NCBI GenBank assembly: GCA_017461445.1
Contig: JAFTXW010000017.1
Coordinates: 1-47,328 of the forward strand
Reading direction: 5' to 3'
DNA from: Oscillospiraceae bacterium
Lineage (GTDB): Bacteria > Bacillota > Clostridia > Oscillospirales > Oscillospiraceae
DNA: 47,328 nt
Positions 45,070 to 47,328 of this stretch are shown here, one piece after another (positions within the stretch are counted from its first letter, which is position 1; each line of letters begins with the position of its first letter). The notes beneath the pieces were generated by a model. That model was given only the letters and a program-made list of their open reading frames with translations, made no database searches and was not told where the DNA came from. The position numbers were made by a program, and so were the translations under genes.

Positions 45070-45480
45070 ATGAAAGATACATTATTTATTGAAAGTGTAA
45101 AGCATCATCAAGATCTTATTGATCATATTTTGAAATACAAAGAATCTGATGGTGTATGCCGTGTCTGTCAGGCTCAACTCATGCTTGACACAGGCCGCCA
45201 CTGGACTTGGATCGATAAAGCAATAAAAAGAATGAACACAGAAGAGGTCTGTGTTCAAAGGATAGGAACCAACGAGTATATTGTTGCCCACGAATCGTTA
45301 CGTGAAGCTGGGGTATTTTTTCGAGTTATGCAGATGTTAATGGACACCTATGAAACGCCTGAAATTGTTCAAATGAAAAATGCAGAGTTGATGGCCAAAT
45401 ATGAGTGCACATTAAAAACTGTACAAATGTATCGTTCGTATGCGTTGACCGGTTGGAAAACCGGCGTACAGTGCTGGTAA
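45070..45480 (+). CDS. Small wHTH-like protein next to the broken tRNA
   Basis: 136 residues from ATG 45070, with GAAGG 6 nt upstream inside the tRNA-like sequence. Two helical segments look like HTH units: GVCRVCQAQLMLDTGRHWTW with IDKAIKRMN, and EIVQMKNAELMAKYECTLKT with VQMYRSYAL. Two cysteines (CRVC) near the start may bind a metal. It is AT-richer than the flanking chromosome. I do not recognise a family. Followed by a REP-like palindrome and a terminator. It may be cargo from a past tRNA-targeted insertion. Confidence 0.72.
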   Translation: MKDTLFIESVKHHQDLIDHILKYKESDGVCRVCQAQLMLDTGRHWTWIDKAIKRMNTEEVCVQRIGTNEYIVAHESLREAGVFFRVMQMLMDTYETPEIVQMKNAELMAKYECTLKTVQMYRSYALTGWKTGVQCW

Positions 45481-45498
45481 ATGCTCCTGTTTTTCTCT

Positions 45499-45534
45499 CA
45501 TTGCGAGCCAGTGCGCACACTGGCGTGGCAATCC
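45499..45534. repeat. REP-like palindrome
   Basis: ATTGC-GA-GCCAGTG-CGCA-CACTGGC-GTG-GCAAT, a hairpin of the common CATTGCGAG/GTGGCAAT type. Confidence 0.75.
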
Positions 45535-45542
45535 GTTCTTTA

Positions 45543-45563
45543 AAGACAGGTTCGCCTGTTTTT
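45543..45563 (+). terminator. Terminator of the wHTH-like gene
   Basis: ACAGG-TTCG-CCTGT followed by TTTTT; short but with a stable tetraloop. Confidence 0.75.
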
Positions 45564-45637
45564 ATAAATCTTGGATCAAGCGAAATGCTCCACCTCGGGT
45601 ACCTCCCCGTGTAAAAAACAGAGGTAAAAAAGAATAC

Positions 45638-45720
45638 GCGGGCATGGTGGAATTGGTAGACTCGGTGGATTTAGGTTCCACTGCGAGAGCGTGCAGGTTC
45701 GAGTCCTGTTGCCCGCACCA
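45638..45720 (+). tRNA. tRNA-Leu (anticodon UAG)
   Basis: 83 nt with encoded CCA. Acceptor GCGGGCA/TGCCCGC, D-loop AATTGGTAGAC, anticodon stem GTGGA/TCCAC with loop TTTAGGT, long variable arm (GCGAGAGCGT region) and T-arm GCAGGTTCGAGTCCTGT. All stems pair, so it should be functional and read CUN/CUA codons. Confidence 0.96.
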
Positions 45721-45723
45721 CTG

Positions 45724-45767
45724 AAAACAGCCGGTTCGCTTACGTAATTGTGAAACGGCTGTTTTTT
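45724..45767 (+). terminator. Terminator of tRNA-Leu
   Basis: AAAACAGCCG (45724-45733) pairs with CGGCTGTTTT (45756-45765), with further T. Confidence 0.88.
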
Positions 45768-45827
45768 GTATGTGGTGAGATATTTTAGGGTGTAATACAT
45801 TGAGATATAGATTAGGAGGCTGTATAT

Positions 45828-46919
45828 ATGTCTTATAAATGGGCTGAATCGTTTGATTTGGGAATGTTATCAGAGGAAGAAAAAGAAGAACTGCGTTCTG
45901 ATTTTACATATAAAAAGACAATGAACGACTTAATGCGTGAGGGACGGGCTGCTGCCAAAGGATCCACATGCTATTATTGTGGAAAAGAATCCAGCAGTTT
46001 CTGTAATTCTCATTCCATTCCTGCTTTTTGTTTAAGAAATATTGCTGCCAGCGGTCAAGTCCTTACACCAAATGCAATGATTGATTTTCCTTTAATGGAC
46101 ATAGAAAAAGGTGTGAACAAAGCAGGTACCTTTCAAATAATTTGCAGGGATTGTGATAGTCATATTTTTTCTGATTATGAGAATCCAGCAAATTATACCA
46201 ATCCCCCGACTTCAACAATGATAGCTCAAATCGCGCTCAAGAATGCATTAAGAGCAATAAGCAAGCGTAAATTTGAAACAGAATTATTCAATGTTGGCTA
46301 TGCGAAATCGGGAAGAGGAAAGGAAATAGTTGATCTAAAAAACAGCGTCAACGCTCTAGATTTAGCGGAATATGTGGCTTACTTTAACAGAGCCAAGAAA
46401 GCTATTGAGAAGAACCATTCGAGCGATTATCAGCTATTTTTCTACGAACAACTTAATTATGTTGTGCCTATAGCATTTCAATGCGAGTTGGCGTTAGTAT
46501 TTGATTTTGAAGGGAATATTATAAACTATATTTATAACGCTTCCCCGGACTACAAGGTAAAGAGTATACATTTATGTGTGTTTCCTCTTGAAAGCCACAC
46601 AGCGATAATTATGTTTGCCGATGCCGAGAATAAGAGATATCGTAAATTTATTAAGCAGTTCAATAGATTGACACATGACGATAAGCTGGCTGCGCTTACC
46701 TTCATAATGTTTGCTTATTCTGAAGATATATTCTTTGCAAAGCAAATTCAGCAAATTGTTACAAACAATCCTGCATTATGCGAAGCAAGCAGATCTTCTC
46801 AAGACGTCTTATCGTCCTATTTAGGGGTTGATCCTTACGAAGTAATCAGAGAAAACTACAATTTGAGTAAACGCCATAGTATTCCGAATCTGCTTTCGGA
46901 GGAATATAAGTTGCGATGA
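45828..46919 (+). CDS. HNH-like zinc-finger protein, possible defence nuclease
   Basis: 363 residues from ATG 45828 with TAGGAGG upstream. After a charged lead comes a zinc-finger/HNH-like domain (about 48-120): CYYCGKESSSFCNSHSIPAF, then FQIICRDCDSHIFSDYENP. The CxxC pairs, an SHSIP His and a following DYENP resemble HNH (beta-beta-alpha metal) proteins in which His and Asn or Glu bind the ion. The C-terminal 220 residues are helical and aromatic with no motif I know. The gene is AT-rich (codon use unlike the surrounding chromosome) and lies directly after a tRNA-Leu, a usual site for islands. A defence role is inference. Confidence 0.65.
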   Translation: MSYKWAESFDLGMLSEEEKEELRSDFTYKKTMNDLMREGRAAAKGSTCYYCGKESSSFCNSHSIPAFCLRNIAASGQVLTPNAMIDFPLMDIEKGVNKAGTFQIICRDCDSHIFSDYENPANYTNPPTSTMIAQIALKNALRAISKRKFETELFNVGYAKSGRGKEIVDLKNSVNALDLAEYVAYFNRAKKAIEKNHSSDYQLFFYEQLNYVVPIAFQCELALVFDFEGNIINYIYNASPDYKVKSIHLCVFPLESHTAIIMFADAENKRYRKFIKQFNRLTHDDKLAALTFIMFAYSEDIFFAKQIQQIVTNNPALCEASRSSQDVLSSYLGVDPYEVIRENYNLSKRHSIPNLLSEEYKLR

Positions 46920-47000
46920 TTAAAACCTTTCCACTTTCTTAACAAAAACCATGGAAGAAAGAATATAGATAGTGGTAAAGAAGCAGGCTGACTTTCAGAT
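46920..47000. other. Short spacer without gene
   Basis: AT-rich spacer between the HNH-like gene and the terminator; nothing recognisable. Confidence 0.5.
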
Positions 47001-47042
47001 AGCAAAAGATCGGACGACCTTAGCGTCGTCCGATCTTTTGCT
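47001..47042. terminator. Strong bidirectional terminator
   Basis: AGCAAAAGATCGGACGAC pairs perfectly over 18 bp with its complement around CTTAGC. Confidence 0.93.
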
Positions 47043-47061
47043 GTTGGCTACAAACGGCAAT

Positions 47062-47121
47062 TTACTCGCCGTTTTGAATCTTCTCCATCAGAATATCATC
47101 GATCTCCTGCTCCAGCGGTAG
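47062..47121 (-). pseudogene. 3' end of a broken gene
   Basis: The frame encodes LPLEQEIDDILMEKIQNGE and a stop. Upstream it enters the next sequence and meets a stop at 47131-47133, so only the last codons remain. It appears cut off by the element that begins near 47122. Family unknown. Confidence 0.5.
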
Positions 47122-47328
47122 TGTCAAGAGTTATGCGCAAAATTGTTTTCAGTGTCTGGTAGAAATCTATTACATGGGGGCGGAATTCCGCCCCTTGGTT
47201 ACTTTTTAGCGGTCAGGGCGCAAAGGGTCAAGGGCGGCGTTAGCCGCTCGTCTTGCCCTTGACCCTTTGTGACCTGACTGCTACTTACCCGGCAATCATT
47301 TCCTGCTCCAGGGCCTCCAGGTGCTTCA
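47122..47328. mobile_element. Probable left end of an insertion sequence (continues beyond window)
   Basis: TGTCAAGAGTTATGCGCAAA marks a point where the broken frame stops being similar to coding sequence. A TG start would fit IS3 or IS21 type ends. Inside are GGGGCGGAATTCCGCCCC (47177-47194, perfect palindrome) and AAAGGGTCAAGGGC/GCCCTTGACCCTTT (47222-47235, 47255-47268), and then the end of a leftward frame. The matching far end is outside the window. Confidence 0.4.
47285..47328 (-). CDS. C-terminus of a leftward gene, perhaps a transposase
   Basis: The last 14 codons (KHLEALEQEMIAG and stop) are visible; the gene starts beyond the right edge. Its position inside the presumed IS end suggests an IS protein, but the fragment is too short to identify. 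Confidence 0.4.
   Translation of the reverse strand, partial: KHLEALEQEMIAG

Noticed and set aside
47000-47042. Attachment site or IS end at the 18-bp inverted repeat
   Set aside because: Short loop, central A/T runs and position between converging frames make it an ordinary terminator.

Overview
The window comes from a GC-rich Gram-positive anaerobe, most likely a gut Clostridium of the Oscillospiraceae/Ruminococcaceae type. The evidence is the PerR-reverse rubrerythrin pair, NfnAB, a Soj/Spo0J-type ParAB with consensus parS, RNase Y, a rimP-nusA-ylxR-ylxQ-infB-rbfA-nrnA-truB-ribF order and AGGAGG-type ribosome binding sites. This assignment rests on gene content and style only.

Layout. 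(1) 1-4.9 kb: the 5' end of mreC, maf, a U32 peptidase-like protein, then perR and a complete reverse rubrerythrin gene. (2) About 4.69-13.34 kb: an integrated element of about 8.6 kb. It carries small unknown proteins, a winged-helix protein, a divergent repressor/operator region, a serine recombinase, a lipoprotein, an Xre regulator, a WYL regulator and a tyrosine integrase. The rubrerythrin gene at its left end is intact. A second, diverged copy of the last 66 codons lies at its right end, as expected if the element went into rbr, brought its own 3' end and displaced the old one. Both ends also carry matching integrase-arm-like repeats. (3) 13.5-16.2 kb: small accessory genes: a lipoprotein, two Xre regulators, a membrane protein with paired cysteines and a Phd/Doc toxin-antitoxin pair. 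(4) 16.2-26.1 kb: CapA-like protein, then the translation/transcription operon read leftward from a consensus promoter and a palindromic leader. (5) 26.2-33.1 kb: NfnAB (electron bifurcation), MscL, SerS, PspC, ParB, ParA, two parS sites and a zinc-ribbon membrane protein. (6) 33.4-38.9 kb: a DUF1836 regulator, a DUF3795 membrane protein, HflK, HflC, a small membrane protein and a flotillin, all rightward: three SPFH proteins in one block. (7) 39-44.9 kb: sugar nucleotidyltransferase, GluQ-RS, an acidic tail-anchored protein, RNase Y behind a long structured leader, and a PadR/DUF1700 pair. (8) 45-47.3 kb: an AT-rich islet with a broken tRNA-Leu, a small wHTH-like gene, an intact tRNA-Leu(UAG), an HNH-like gene and the edge of a probable insertion sequence.

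Two families of intergenic palindromes recur. Family A has ends of the GTAGGGG...CCCCTAC type, from 28-nt hairpins up to about 142-nt elements, with at least eleven copies. Family B is built of TTTTCAATT units, with four copies, each inside a leftward operon and three of them covering a stop codon. I saw neither family inside the 8.6-kb element or the AT-rich islet, which supports a foreign origin for both. I found no CRISPR array and no rRNA. The only intact tRNA I found is tRNA-Leu(UAG).
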